64,000 nucleotides of DNA from Lithospermum erythrorhizon (lineage: Eukaryota > Streptophyta > Magnoliopsida > Boraginales > Boraginaceae): positions 124,001 through 188,000 of the forward strand of contig JADFUC010001328.1 in assembly GCA_019722365.1 (NCBI GenBank), given 5' to 3'. Both the position numbers and the translations under genes were made by a program. Position 1 is the first letter of the stretch. Each line of letters begins with the position of its first letter. The notes under the pieces were generated by a model that did not search any database, was not told where the DNA came from, and saw nothing but the letters and a program-made list of their open reading frames with translations. Below, piece by piece: positions 46,709 to 60,502 of the stretch.

Positions 46709-48750
46709 ATGTTTAAGTTGTATATATTTCGATTACATTTATATAAAATTTATTGTATAAACATATTTTATATCATTTTCATGTTTATATATTCTTGACC
46801 ATGAATATATGTTATGAAAATTGATCCATGAATAAATATATATTTTATACATTATTTAAGTTCATCATGTTTATGTTTATATTTTGATTATTTGAATTTA
46901 GATTTGTATTTCATGAATTGAAAGAGTTTTTAAAACATATTTTGATTGAAATCTAAATGTTTTATTGGATTTGAGGTGATTAAAATATTCAGAAAATTCC
47001 ACCAATTTTCTTCTATATTCCAGAGGGGACGAAAACCATCTCCAAAAAAATTCAAATTTTTTTGGATAGTTTAAGTGTCCCAAAACAATTTTTTAATTTT
47101 TGGAATGTTTATTGTATAATTAATTTTTGGTAAATGTTTTTTTTACAAAATTCAATTAACGTTTAAGAAATTTGTGTATGGAATGTCACGGTAAAAATTT
47201 CAGAATATTTGGATATATTTAAGACCTTCAAATCGATTTTTCCAAACGACGTTAAATCAAAAAGCGGATTTTTCTGAAATGGAAGCGCGACCTTGAGGCG
47301 TACCGGTAGCGTCAGCGACAAGCAGGCGTTTACGGCCACCGTTGGGCGTCTACGGATGGGCGGCGGTGGTCAGTGCGTTATTGGGGCGGCCGGGAGGCGG
47401 TTGTCGTGCGTTCTTAAGCCGGTTGTTATTCTACAAAACCACAATCCATTTTAAATTATTAATTTCTTTTTGTATATTTATTATCATTTATTGCTATGAT
47501 AATTGTAGTTATCCAATTTTAATAATAATAAGTTTAATTCAATAATCTCTTTCATTATTTATCCTTTTATAAATGTGTTTATTTGAGGATATAATCATGT
47601 TAACAATGTCTAGTTAAAATATAAATATGTTTTAGATAAAACATGCTAGTTTCATCTTAATGTTTATATAAAATGATTATTGTAATAATTACTTGATTGT
47701 ATATATGGAAATAGTTATTAGGAATAAATATTGAACCACGAAATATATGTTAATTAATGTATTTTAATTATATATATTTCATGGATTTAATTATGAAATT
47801 CAAATTTGAATTTAATTTCCTATCACATTTAAATTTTATATTTATGTGATTGGTTTTGATTTGTATAATCAAAATGAAAATTATCTATATATATGATTGT
47901 CAATCATATATTTAAAATTTGAATTTAATTGAAGTGTCTGACCTCATAATTAATGTTGATTGCGTATTAAGTACATTTGTATGTATTGATTGCATATTTA
48001 TTAATTAAGGTCATCTTTATTATGTATTCATGACATGTTTATTATGCTATTGCATTGTACTTAATTGCATTAATGATGTTTTATGACTTTTATGTGAGTC
48101 CTTTGTTCATTACCATTTAATGTATATTTATTAAATCCATGCTGATATGATTTATTTCTTGCATATATATATATATATTGTAATGGAATGGAAAAGAATA
48201 TATATTGATATGACTAGTTTTGTATTTTATTTAAATGGTCTGCGAATACGTTTATCATTGTAGCGACCGGTAGTCATATTTATTTATTTCATTGTTATTT
48301 TATTTTCACCATGGCGCGTCTTGTGTGAATTGGCTTAGTAAATAAATATGCTTGTTGTGAGGCATTGAAGAATCACTGACTTCACGAGCGACATTGTGGC
48401 ATTTTGGAAGTTTTAAAAGTTGAAGAAATCTGGCACACTTTTGCCCAAATGAAATAGAATTATTATGTTAATATTACACTTTTTTAAAGTGTTGTAATAG
48501 GTCTATTTTATTTTAGGATCGTATATCATGCTCTCTGAATGTATTATTTATTTTATTTTCATGATGTGCATATTATTTGAGTATGTGGTATATGACATGT
48601 TAAATAATATCAAATAATATTAATCTCGGCATTAAATTTAAGCGAAATGCTTGACAATTTTAAAGTTTGATACTGACTTATCTCGATCACCGGGCACACC
48701 GTGATGGCGGTGCTCTTGGTATGTGACAAGTATGACAATGGATAATGTGA

Positions 48751-48846
48751 TGATTTCCACTAACGTTGTGGGCTTTGGATGATCATTCCAAACTATATTA
48801 AGTTTAGTGGTAGCTTAACCGGTGATTTCCACTAACGTTGTGGGCT
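48751..48846 (+). repeat. Perfect 24-bp direct repeat within element A
   Basis: The word starting tgatttccactaacgttgtg occurs at 48751-48774 and 48823-48846, 72 bp apart. Diverged forms of both copies exist in inverted element C near 57555-57640, so the pair predates the split of the two elements. Confidence 0.85.
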
Positions 48847-51638
48847 CAGTGAGACTACCGGGTAGCAGCACCCTATTAGGAGTGTTAGTGACCCCGGGGA
48901 TTGCATCGTGGTACACAATTGATTAGTTAATCCTACCGTTGTGTTGGGATTGAAATATGCGTGTTCATAGTTTTAGTTCAGCCGTAATGGATCTTGGATA
49001 CCGTGTATATTTTGTGAAGGATTTGAAATACGGTGTAATATTTATAATTTATTTGTAATATGTTAGATGTTTTTTGAATTAAGCTATCTATGATTGCATA
49101 TGTCCCTTTATGATTGGCATGCCTACTAAATTACTAGTTTTATTCACCGTGGTGGGCAAATTAAAACATAACTTTATTATGTGAAATAAAACAAGTTAAG
49201 GAGAAATCCATAAACTTGTGGTAATATAATGTTATAAATGCTAAACGCATTTTTCTTCTTAAGCCATTGAATATGGTTACGTACTAATAAAAGACAAGCA
49301 ACAAATACCACGATTATTAATTAGCATTATAATCATGTGGACATGTGAATTGAACTCAGGTTCAAATGACATACGTATTATAATTGAGAATAATTGATTT
49401 TGATCTCAATTAAAGGTGATGATGCTATGAAGATAAATATGTCATATTGTCTCTTAGCCACCATACAAGTCTTAAATAATTGATCTAATCTCTTTTATAA
49501 CTAAATGAGAACATTATTGGATGACCTTGAATGTTGTGTATCTACATTTCTAAAGCATGTAGGTGGTATTTGGTTTCTGGCTTAGAGTAGACTTTTGTTC
49601 CGCAGAAATTTACAAAATATAAAAGCTTTTAGTTTGATAACGAATAAAACATATTGCTCGTTTGCTTTCGCAGCAGTTGAGTGCATAAAGGTTTATAGTT
49701 TGAAGTTAATGATTAAGTTGATGGAATTTCAAACATCGGGCACACGAAAGAAGGATATTTAATAACACTTGAGAAATGGGCTAAGTGTTTGACAAAACCT
49801 GTATCGAATGATTGGTTGTCGAGAATTGTCATTATAGTAAGCTGCCAATGTCTTGAACATTGTTTTGACTGTATGATTTTTTGATCATCATTACGAGCCA
49901 AGTATAGTAGTGGCCAGAATACAAGACACAAAGAAAGATAATTGAGCTCTTATGTAATGATGGTGACTACGTTATAAGAAGCGGTTCTAAACCATTCATG
50001 AATGGTTGAAACCTCAAAGCATTTTCTTGAACCTACCATGATATTATGAATAACAAACAATTAATTGTGTTTGTGGAAGATGACTTTAACAAGACTTGAG
50101 TTCAATCTTGTAAGATGAACAGAGTCAACTCTTACTAGACTTAGTGGGAGGTTCGTTAATCTTGGTTTAGTTTGTATGCTACTTGAGTTGATCAGGATAT
50201 AAGTCGATGAATACACCGAGAATTGATAAGAGTATGGGAGGACATATAAATACTATCAAGTTAAATTAAGTATCATCGACATAAGTAATCCAAAGAATGA
50301 GACATCATTCTGATCTTAAAGCGTACTTGCTAAGATATGTAAGTAAAGAATTGTGTTTAATGAAGTTAAAACACAATGGATGAAATCTTTCAATTTGTAT
50401 GCCAACTTAATTTTCATTCTACCTTAAATATGTCACTAGTTGAGTGATACAAGTAAGGATTGTGTTTAATGTGGTTAGGCTACAATGAATGAAATAAATT
50501 CACGTATTTGAGAGAAGTTGTTGCACATATACTTTAAATTTATTCATACTCAACTATGAGGCAACTCAAAGTTATGTTTGACAAACAAACTTTGAAAGCG
50601 TCTAGAATATAGAGATTTAATGTTATGTATTTGAAGTAGACATAATAATTTAACGAATTGAATATTGAGATTACGTTATCGTAACTTTTACATAGCGGAA
50701 GGCGGTGGTATTTATTTCCATCTATAGAATTACAATTTATTGTATATATATAGTATCTTCATTATGAAGTATAAAGAGTGGAATTAAATATATGACTTGA
50801 ATGCATTCAAGTGGCTCCTTAGGAGACACCAATCCAGTGTTAGAACCTCCAGTTATATCAGGAATGTTGTGTGACAATTCCTGATCATTTGTTAACCTGT
50901 CTGAAAGAGACATGATGTTATGAATAAGTCATACTCCAGTGGATGACTTAAGGTCATCTGAGTGAAATAGAATTGGAATACATGAGTCGAGTATATAACT
51001 CACTCTATTTACCTTCTAGATGGTGATTCATCAGAAGTAAGAAACGTAATTCTATCAAATGAACATATAGTCATAAATGAATCAAACATTTGGTTTCGAC
51101 CAAGTTGAATGTATTCATTAATTGACTATGCATGTCTATTTCAATTTTTTCTTATTACCCGTGTTTATGACGTGTGTTTAAGTAAGTGATCAATAATGTT
51201 CTAAGTAATGATCGGTGATGATGCGTACTTGACATTGTTATTAGGTTCACATCTCAAGCGAACAAGAAGGAAGCGATTATTATACGTATCCAAGTTGCAA
51301 ACTTGAGATAGAGTATAATGGAGTTAGAATCTTCATCTTGATATTTTGATTGAAATCAAAAGGGGTCAAGAGTGAAGATGAACCTTGAGTTTCTCAAAGG
51401 TTAGTGGGAGCACAACTACACATAAATATTTTACATGTTTGAGTACTAAAAGAATCTTCATACAACCTTGAAAGGTATGGTACTGAATTGATTCTTGTAC
51501 ATCTGTAAGCCCAATTACATATATGTGACATATGTTATATTAGTCACGAAATATAAGCTTAGATGACATTTGCTTGTTAAGCTATAATCGTCGTGAAGGC
51601 AATTGAATCACTGTGATGAATTAAATTCCTGATGAGCA

Positions 51639-52564
51639 TGTTGGAAACCAATGAAGGCGATTTCCTTTTATTATACCGTTAGAGCAATTGACATCGATTC
51701 GTTTACGGGTTGGTTAAATGTGATTGCGGAACTTAGTGTTCACCTTAGTAATTGTATATTCTTAGTTTGGGTTCGTGATAATTTGAGGGGTTATATGGTG
51801 ATTGCTAGATCTTACTGTTGTCGTTATAATAATAGTAATTGGTGATTATTATTATTATATAACTTACTATTATCACGAGCTTTAGAAGGTCCCATAGCTG
51901 GCATCCCCACATTGACGTTGGATTGTAATCAACGAATATTCTCAATTGGAATTTTACATTGATAATGTAAAAATATATAAATTGGATGAACCCGAATTGA
52001 TTAATTAGTCAATTGAATTAATTAGATGATTAGTTGAGCTTGTTAGTAACTTGTTAATTACTATTACTGACTTGTTAGTGTTTGATTTTACTTAACGGTT
52101 TAATTAAACTTAACGGGCTGGCTCATTAACTATTCGGTTGGGCTTTTAGGTTTGACCTATATAAGCTAAGCTTATTAGGTTTTCAACAAATTTTTCCATG
52201 AAATGAAAAAAAAAAAAGCCTCATAATTTCTCTCCGTATGGCCGAGAAAATATCAGGGGAAGAATTGAAAATTCTTCTCTTGAATTTTCATCCAATCGAC
52301 CCATGTTCTAGCACAAATGTAGGATTCAACCTGCAGTTGTGCGACTGACTAGAGCCTTTACATTTGAAGTGCTCAAATTGGAATTCAAATGAGGCTTCAT
52401 TGAAAGAAAGTGTGTGTTTGATAGATTTCGACAACTCAGCATGAAGTGCTGCATTATTCATAATTGTTAATTGTATTATTTAGATTAATTTATATCATTT
52501 TGAGGATCCGAGGATGTATGAATTTGGAGTTTATCACATATGAAATTCATACTAGATTCTAACA
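51639..52564 (+). repeat. 3' LTR of element A
   Basis: It starts TGTTGGAAACCAATG and ends ATTCTAACA. It shares a middle block with the 5' LTR (ttgataatgtaaaa, taacttgtta, taacggt), but the last 80 bases differ and instead match the solo LTR at 52735-53580. Confidence 0.65.
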
Positions 52565-52734
52565 AGGCAGATTCTCTGTGACAAGGCAACTCTCTATTAG
52601 AGTCCGTTCACAATTAAGGACCTCGTGATTAGAGTGGTTAGACTACGTGCATGGTAATTGGTATTACATAGTAATAAGTTCACCGTATGCCATGTTCGGG
52701 GATCATGTGTTATTTTATCCAGAAGAGACCATGA

Positions 52735-53580
52735 TGTTAGAATCTAGTATGAATTTTATTTGTGATAAACCAATTCGCATACGTCGGATCGCAAAATGAT
52801 ATAGAATTATGTAAATTCATGCAATGACATAGCGAATGCGAGGTACTTCTGGGGAGAGATGCAGTCTCTTTTCAAAATCTTCACGAAGCCTCTATTCTGG
52901 TTGGCTTGATGTAGTGCCTCAGCTGTTGCCGAGGGGAGTGAATCTTGACCGTATCACTAGAACATGTGAAGTGGATGAAAATCAGAAAGGGTATGACCAT
53001 TAGAAGAAAGAGAGGAGGCTAGGTTTCATTTCATAAAGAGCTTGTGATGAAACCTTAATAAGCGCAAACATAGATCGAGCCTAAAAGTCAACCCGAATAA
53101 CCCAAAACATTTGATTAAATTTAATTAAGCCGTTAAATAAAATCAACTTATTTAAGACCAATAGAGACTAACAAGTTACTAGGAAACTGACTATCAAGTA
53201 ATTCCGATTGACTAATTAATAGTCGGTTCATCTATTCCGATATCAATCTTAATCGTTAATTAATCAACTTCTCAATTTAACAAATGGTTTAATTTCATAC
53301 ATGAGAAATATGAATTCAACGTCAGCGGCAATGTGTGTGTGGCGACTATAGGCTCGGATAATGGTAAGTTGTATAATAATAATAGTGACCAGTACTATAA
53401 TGATTAATTAAATGGGTGCTCTCACTAACCCTTTAAATTATCATGAGAACACTGCTAGTAATATACAATTACTAAAACAGACACTAAAGTTCGATAATAC
53501 GATTTAACCCGGCTTTGGTAAATGAATTGATATTGTACTTAGCGGGCATAATGAGGAATCAATTTTCATTGATTTCAACA
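52735..53580 (-). repeat. Solo LTR of the same family, inverted
   Basis: On the minus strand it starts TGTTGAAATCAATG and ends CATACTAGATTCTAACA, the same end as the 3' LTR of element A. The spacer to that LTR is 170 bp, so the two form an imperfect palindrome of about 1.9 kb. Confidence 0.65.
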
Positions 53581-53760
53581 AACATAATACAATTCCCATA
53601 ATACAAATTGTGAGTTTACTAAAGGTATTTCTTATTTAGTATGGGAATACGCTTGTAGTAACTTTAAGAGAGCAGAGGTAAATATAGTTCGTGGAGATGG
53701 ATCACTATTGATCTTCACACCTAGGGGCCCAGATGTGAAAAACAATTAATCATGGATAGT

Positions 53761-54712
53761 TGTTGGAATTAAGCAACTTGTTCATAATATAAACTAGTTA
53801 TAATAATGCTTGTGATGCTACGTGTAAATTATTTATTATTTATAGAAAAATTATAATGAAAAATAAATTGCAAAATAACCAAAAAAATAGATGAAAAAGT
53901 TAACATGGAGAAAATAAAGATATGGACTATGAAATAACTTTTTATTTTAACCTTTAGTGATAATCTGAGGATTATTACATAGTAGATAATATTTATAAGC
54001 GTGCTTTATGGAGAATTTATCTTTGTTAGTTCTGTGTGTGAAGAAGTTACTATGGAAATTAAAATAAACAAATTTATCATAAGGGTAAAATAGGAAATAT
54101 AGTAATTTGAACTGACACCTTGTGTCGATAAAAACACTTGCACGTTATATATAGTATAGATTATAACAAAAGCAACCAGAAACATATAAGTGTATAAAAA
54201 CGATTACGACATATTCATACAAATATATAAATTGCATATGAATAAATAGAAAAACTTTAAAATTACGCGGATGATTCAAATCTTTCCTACTGATTCCTCT
54301 TTTTCGTTTCGCTTTAGCACCTCAAATGAAATGCCTCAGTTAGTGCACACGAATTCTAGAATCAAAACTTGACTCAAATTCTAGAGAGAGTGAGGAGGGG
54401 GGGGGGCGGCGGCTTTGTGAGGGGAAGGGATGAAATGAAAACTTAGGTTTTTCATTTCATCTCTCTTTATATACCCCTTTTTAGTTTCGCCCGAATAGCT
54501 CGACTCGTTTGATAAATGAGTTAACTCGTTAAGCCGTTAACTAACTCATTTGGTCGTGTAAGTAACTTAACAAGTTACTAATGAGTTTCTCTCGTTAAAC
54601 CTTCAATTGAACTAACAGAGTTACTATGTAATAGTCAAATTACCATGTAATGATTCAACCGCTCGATCACTTGAGGTCCTTTGAGTAGGAAGGACTCTAG
54701 TAGAAACCTTGT
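53761..54712 (-). repeat. 3' LTR of element C
   Basis: The minus-strand end (GAACAAGTTGCTTAATTCCAACA in two pieces) matches the end of the 5' LTR of element A. The upper border near 54712 is approximate. The part 53810-54290 has little similarity to the other LTRs and may be an insertion. Confidence 0.5.
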
Positions 54713-57700
54713 CGATAAGAATATGTCTATCCTTCAATTTAATTTATCATAGATTTTATTCACACCGAGCTTCTTATTCATTATAGCTTAACAGAAAATG
54801 TCATCTAAAGCTTGTATTGTTTTGCGGCTTCATAGCATATGCATATATGTAATTGAGAAACTACGGATGTACAAGAGTTAATTACTATTGTACCTTTGAG
54901 GTTGTAATATTGTTCCTACAGTACTCAATGCAAAACATTATGTGTAGTTATTGCTTTCCCTTTAACCTTTAAGGAGCTGAGTTGTCTTGGCTCTTATAGC
55001 TTTTATTTTAATCAAAATATCAAGATGAAGATTTTAACTTCATTATAATCTATCTGAGTTTGCAACTTGGATACTAATGTCATCGTTTTCTTTTCTTGTT
55101 CGTTTGAGATAGCTTCCAACAACAATGTCAAGTGCATCATCACTGATCATTGCCAGGAATATTCTTTGGTTAACAAAGCCAAACACAGCATTATTCTGTG
55201 CGATGAACATCAGGAATGAGTTTGAAATAAATATGAGTATATTAAATAATGAAATACATTCAGCAATTGAAACAAAGTTCGATTCATTTATGACTATATC
55301 ATTTAATGGAAACATGTTTCTTTATGATGGTGTATGTCCCAGAAGATAAATAGAGTGATTATATCTCATTAGTATATTCGATTCTATTCTCGGATGACCT
55401 CGAGTCATTTGCCAAATTATGATTTATTCATAACATTTGCATTAGAGCGTTAGCAATGCGCCGGAGAATCACCTGACATTCTGATATAACCGAAGGATTC
55501 TAACTTTCTTTAGTTGCTATCTCTGAGGCCACCAGACCACATTCAAGTCATATATTTATTTCACCTATTATACTTAATAATGAAGATACTATATACATAC
55601 AATAAATTAATCCTATAGTAGATGAAATAAATACGAGTTTCTTCTTATGTACATAGTGACAAATCTCAACATTAGACCCGGTGTTAAATTATACCTTAGG
55701 TGACACAAACTTAACTTGTCCATTTGAGGCGTTTCAAAGTTTGTTGTCAAACATAAATCTTAGTTGTCTCACTTGATTGGTATAAATAAATTTAACGTAG
55801 GTCTGATAACTTTTAATATGTGAATTTATTTCATTCATTGTTTTAACTACAAAGCACAATCCTTATTTGTAGACTAGTGACATATTTAGGTAGAATGAAA
55901 GCTTTGGTATACAAAATTTAAGATTTACATTGTAAACCTGATTCATATACGTATCTTATCAAATGCGGCTTTTAAGATGAGAATGATGTCATTCTTTGGA
56001 CAATTACTCATGTCGATGATACCAATTCAGACTTGATAGTATTTATATGGTCTTCCCATTTTCTTATCAATTCTAATATATCATTCAATGACTTATATCC
56101 TTGATTAGATTGTATGTGAATATACAAACTAAATCAAGATGAGCGACTTCTCCCACTCACAGTAGAGTTACATTTCAGTTCATCTTGTAGATTAAACTCA
56201 AATGCAATTAGGTCATTTACATAGTATTACTCAATTTAATGTTATTCCAAATATCATGTATTTTAAGAAGAATAGAATGGCATTCACCTAATGGAATCAC
56301 CGTATAGATGAAATATGAAGGTGTCCGTATTATATGTGACATCAGCTTACTCATATAGGCCAAAAACAAAATAGTTTGAAATCAATATTCATGGAGGATT
56401 AAAGCGTATTAACTCTCTTATAATGTAGTCACCTAACGTTACACAAGAGCTCAATTACTCTTTGTGTCTTGTCTGCTTGTACTACTATGCTTGGCTCGTG
56501 ATCTTGATCTAAAATCATGTGAGTCATGATTATCTAAAACCTTGATTTAATATACTTGACATTTCGATTTTTGATACTTATTTGAGATATCAAGGGTTCA
56601 AAACCTCTCTTTCTGACCCCACCAAATGTCATTAAATATCCCTTCTTTGTATCTTAATATTTGAAATAATAGAAATTAATCATTAACTTCAAATTATAGT
56701 CTTTAATAACGCTCAACACAAGTGATGTGCAAACTATGAACAATATTGTTTATCACAGTTATCTAATCCTTGAACATGTTTAAATCCTGATTCATGAACA
56801 AAATTCATCTTATTGATGGCTGAATACAAATGACATGTCTTAAAATGTAGATACCGCGACATTGAATCATTGATAATTAGCTGATTGAGTTATAAAAGAG
56901 ATTAAACCAATTATTTGAGCTTTGTATGGTGGTAGGAGACAATATAACATATTAGTCTTCATAGCATAAATCACGCCGATTGAGATAAAATTTAATTATC
57001 TCTCAATCATATTACGTAACGTTTTTTAACTTGAACCTAAGTTGAATTAACTTGTCCATGTGATTAATGCAAGTTTTTGAAATAATTACGGTATTCGTTA
57101 ATTGTCTTTTATTAGCATATAACCAACTTCAATGGTTTATGAAGGAATATGCATTTAGCATTCATAACACTATATTACCACAAGTTTATGGATTTCTCCT
57201 TGCTTTGTTTTATTCACATAACCAAGTTGTGTTTTAATTTGCCCATTTATTAATATTAAGCAGTGTTATTCGTGGTGTGCGATCATAATAGGAAAAACAT
57301 GGATCATAGATGAATTGTAGTTCAAAAACAATCAAAAGATATTACAAATAAATTATAAATATTATACGCGTGCTTGAATCTCACAAATTTACAAGGTATC
57401 CGTCGTTGTGGTTTGGAATCGGCAATGACGTGCGTCATTTTGAATCATCATGATAGTAGATTAACTAATCAATTTGTGTACCATGACCTGACTCTTGAGT
57501 CCCTTAACACTCCTAAACAGTCTTTGCTTTCGACAATGTATCTTCATGACATTGAGTGGAAATCACAGGTTAAGCTGCGATTAAACCAATCGTTGGTTGG
57601 AATGATCATTTGAAAGCCCTGGCGTTAGTGGAATTCACTTTAACACTCCATTGTCATGCCGTCCTGATACTAGTACCGCAGTAAATGCGGTGTGCGGTGA

Positions 57701-59687
57701 TCGTGATAAGTTTCACAGCTTTTTTAAAATTAATTTGATCGTGTACTTAAATTTTATGGTGAATTAATATTATTTGTTATTTTAACATGTTATATATACG
57801 TACTCAAGTAATATGCACATGTGAAAATAAAATAAATATCTGCGTTCGGGATATATAGCAGTATGACACCAAGGCTATAGACTATTCTGACAACTTTTCG
57901 AAGTGTAATGCAACATGAAGGTCGTCAGAAGTGCTATCACAGTGGCAGCGAAAAATGCCAATCTCATGATAGTATTTATTTCTTACTTATTAAAACGGAA
58001 ACAGAAACTTTGTGGGTAAAATGGAAAAATAAATAAATAAATAAAATAAACCATCTGGCTTCGGTGGTGGTTTTGAATAAACGGGATACCGTATTTAAAT
58101 AAAAAATACAAAACTTCGTCATATCATTATATCATTTCATTACCGTTACAATATATATATGCAAGAAATAAATTACATAGCATGGATTTAATAAATATAC
58201 ATTAAATAGTATGGAATAAATGACTCATAAAATCAAAAAACATTATTAATGTTATTAAGTGTGAATGCAATAAACATGCATTCAATGCATAATAAATATG
58301 CATAATGTCTTGATAAGTATCTGATTAATACTAATTATGAGGTTGAGGGAATAACTCTCAATCAAATTCAAAATTAAATATATGATTGACAATCGTATAA
58401 ATAGTTCAATTTTGATTTCGTCGAATTAAATCACATAAAATATACAATTAAATGTGATTGGAATTAAATTCAAATTTGAATCTCATAATTAAATCCATGC
58501 AAAATATATAATCAAAATTAATTGATACATATATTTATAAAATGTGTCCAATAATTATTTCATGCATATATAATAATATAAATACTTGCAAGTAATTATA
58601 TTCATTATATATTTCATAACTAGATAATTATTACTATGTTTATCCTTTTAATAAATTAATATTTAAAAGGTTAATAATTAAATAAAAATCAATTTAAATT
58701 TGATAATTACAATTACCATATTTAATATATGACATTTATTTATATAAAAATCCGAAAATAATTTACCATAATTTTTAAAAACACAAACTAGGGATTAAAA
58801 TGGATTGGGCTTTTGGCCAGCCGCATTCGAATGGCAACGATTGGATAGCCGTCAGCGCGTATAGACAGCGCCGCCTCCACCTACAAGGGGGGAATACTCA
58901 GGGCCGTCGGAACTACCCATTTGGTGGCGGTTCGCCGGAGCAGCTCGGCAAGTTCCGTGTATCCGATTTTATGGTAATTTTTACGTTTCACGATTTTAAT
59001 TCAATCTTTTTCAAAAAAAATGTTTTGAAGGCCTTAAACTACTCCCAAAAATCTGATTTTAACAAATAACCTTTTTCATAATATTATTAAAATTATCTAA
59101 TTTTAATTTCTAAAAAAATATATGAGAGAATTAATTATATAATTTCTAATTATTAAATATTATAATTTCGAAAATTTATAAAATACTTAGAAAATTCAAA
59201 AATTCCAAATGTTTTTGAAAGACTTCTCTGTAATATACAATGTTAGGAACATTTTAAAATGGATAAGTTTAAGTTAGCCGATTATAATTAACATTTAATT
59301 AACTAATTAAAATATTGTAAACCCTTAAAAAAACAACCAACAATTATACTAAACATCAAAACACCAAAATATATAATTTTGATGTACTTGAATATATGAA
59401 CACATTCATAAAATATACATGGCATAAAATTCATACATCATTATATATACATTCAAATTAATAAACATATATATATATACATGAAAATTTGAATTAAACA
59501 TATATAAATTTAATTAAACATATATACATATATATTCAATTAAATACTATATTTAATCGCTAGAAAGTAAAGCTAGTGAGAACACGATCTTGGTACATTT
59601 GGAAGCTATATGCAAAACTTGATTTAAAATTTAATCAAAAGCAATATAAGCATGATCGATTAGGTGTTTAAAAGCATGAGCCCAAAA

Positions 59688-60502
59688 ATAATGGAAAATC
59701 TTTCTGATTCCGGCGGAAGCGCAGCATCGATGATTAACTGGCTTTGAATTCTATTATTAGCTGACGAATGTAGTGCGCCTGGTGTGATCTAAAAAACCGG
59801 GAGGGCGTCTACGTTTGGGTTATTTAGCGCCCAACTAATTATGAAAAATCAAGAGAAGAATTTTCAATTCTCCTCTTGAAATTTTCGGCCATTAGAGAGA
59901 AAATGGAGGCTAGGTTTTTGTTTTCATGATTATGATAAAACCTAATAAGCTTTAGCTTATAAGTCTGACACAGCGTAGAATAGTTTAATGGTAGGCTAAA
60001 TGCAATTCAATTAAGCAGTTAAGTAAAATCAAACACTAACAAGTTGTTACTAGTAACTAACAAGTTCTTAACTTGACTTAAATAGCTATCAATTAATTGA
60101 TTGACTAATTAATTGAATTAGGGTTCGTAATTTATATTTTTTATTATCGATTATAAAATTCCCAGGTGAGAATATTAGTTGATTACAATCGACTCTCAAT
60201 TTAGTAAATGTAGTTTAATTTCATACATGAAATATAATTAGCGTCTGTATGTGGCGACCTTCTAGGCTCGGTTAGTAGAGTATAATAATATAATTGGCGT
60301 TGTTATTTGTATTATAACGATTATGCATGGGATACAGCAATCGGCTAATCCACAGTATTATCCGCCTTGAGAACCCGACTAGTAATTACAATTCTTGTGT
60401 CGAAATATTCGTTTATGTCGCGTTATTTAGTAAATGAATTGTTCTACCAACCGATTGTAGCCATGACGTAATAAATAAAGCAAATGCTTATTGATTTCAG
60501 CG
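59688..60502 (-). repeat. 5' LTR of element C
   Basis: On the minus strand the LTR begins near GCTGAAATCAATAAGC (compare TGTTGAAATCAATG in the solo LTR) and contains the shared blocks ttcatgtatgaaattaaa and aacttgttag. The start has lost the TGTTGG hexamer; both borders are approximate. Confidence 0.5.

Larger units (their letters stand above)
45783..52564 (+). mobile_element. LTR retrotransposon A, non-coding, copia-type ends
   Basis: The 5' LTR is 45783-46695 and the 3' LTR 51639-52564 (start TGTTGG in both; ends CCAACA and CTAACA). A primer binding site for initiator Met-tRNA follows the 5' LTR. The 4.9-kb interior has no frame above 75 codons and no recognised gag or pol, so it behaves like a large non-autonomous derivative or a very old copy. 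A GC-rich patch at 47280-47420 and a 24-bp direct repeat at 48751/48823 stand out. The same interior occurs, inverted, at 54.7-59.7 kb. Confidence 0.7.
53761..60502 (-). mobile_element. LTR retrotransposon C, inverted relative of element A
   Basis: The length (about 6.7 kb) equals that of element A. Matching inverted segments include 54780-55110 with 51190-51600, 57540-57720 with 48680-48840, and 58330-58480 with 47820-47960. The 3' LTR is about 53761-54712 (ends TTCCAACA on the minus strand, just like the 5' LTR of A) and the 5' LTR about 59688-60502. The primer binding site next to 59688 has decayed. No protein can be recognised in the interior. Confidence 0.6.
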
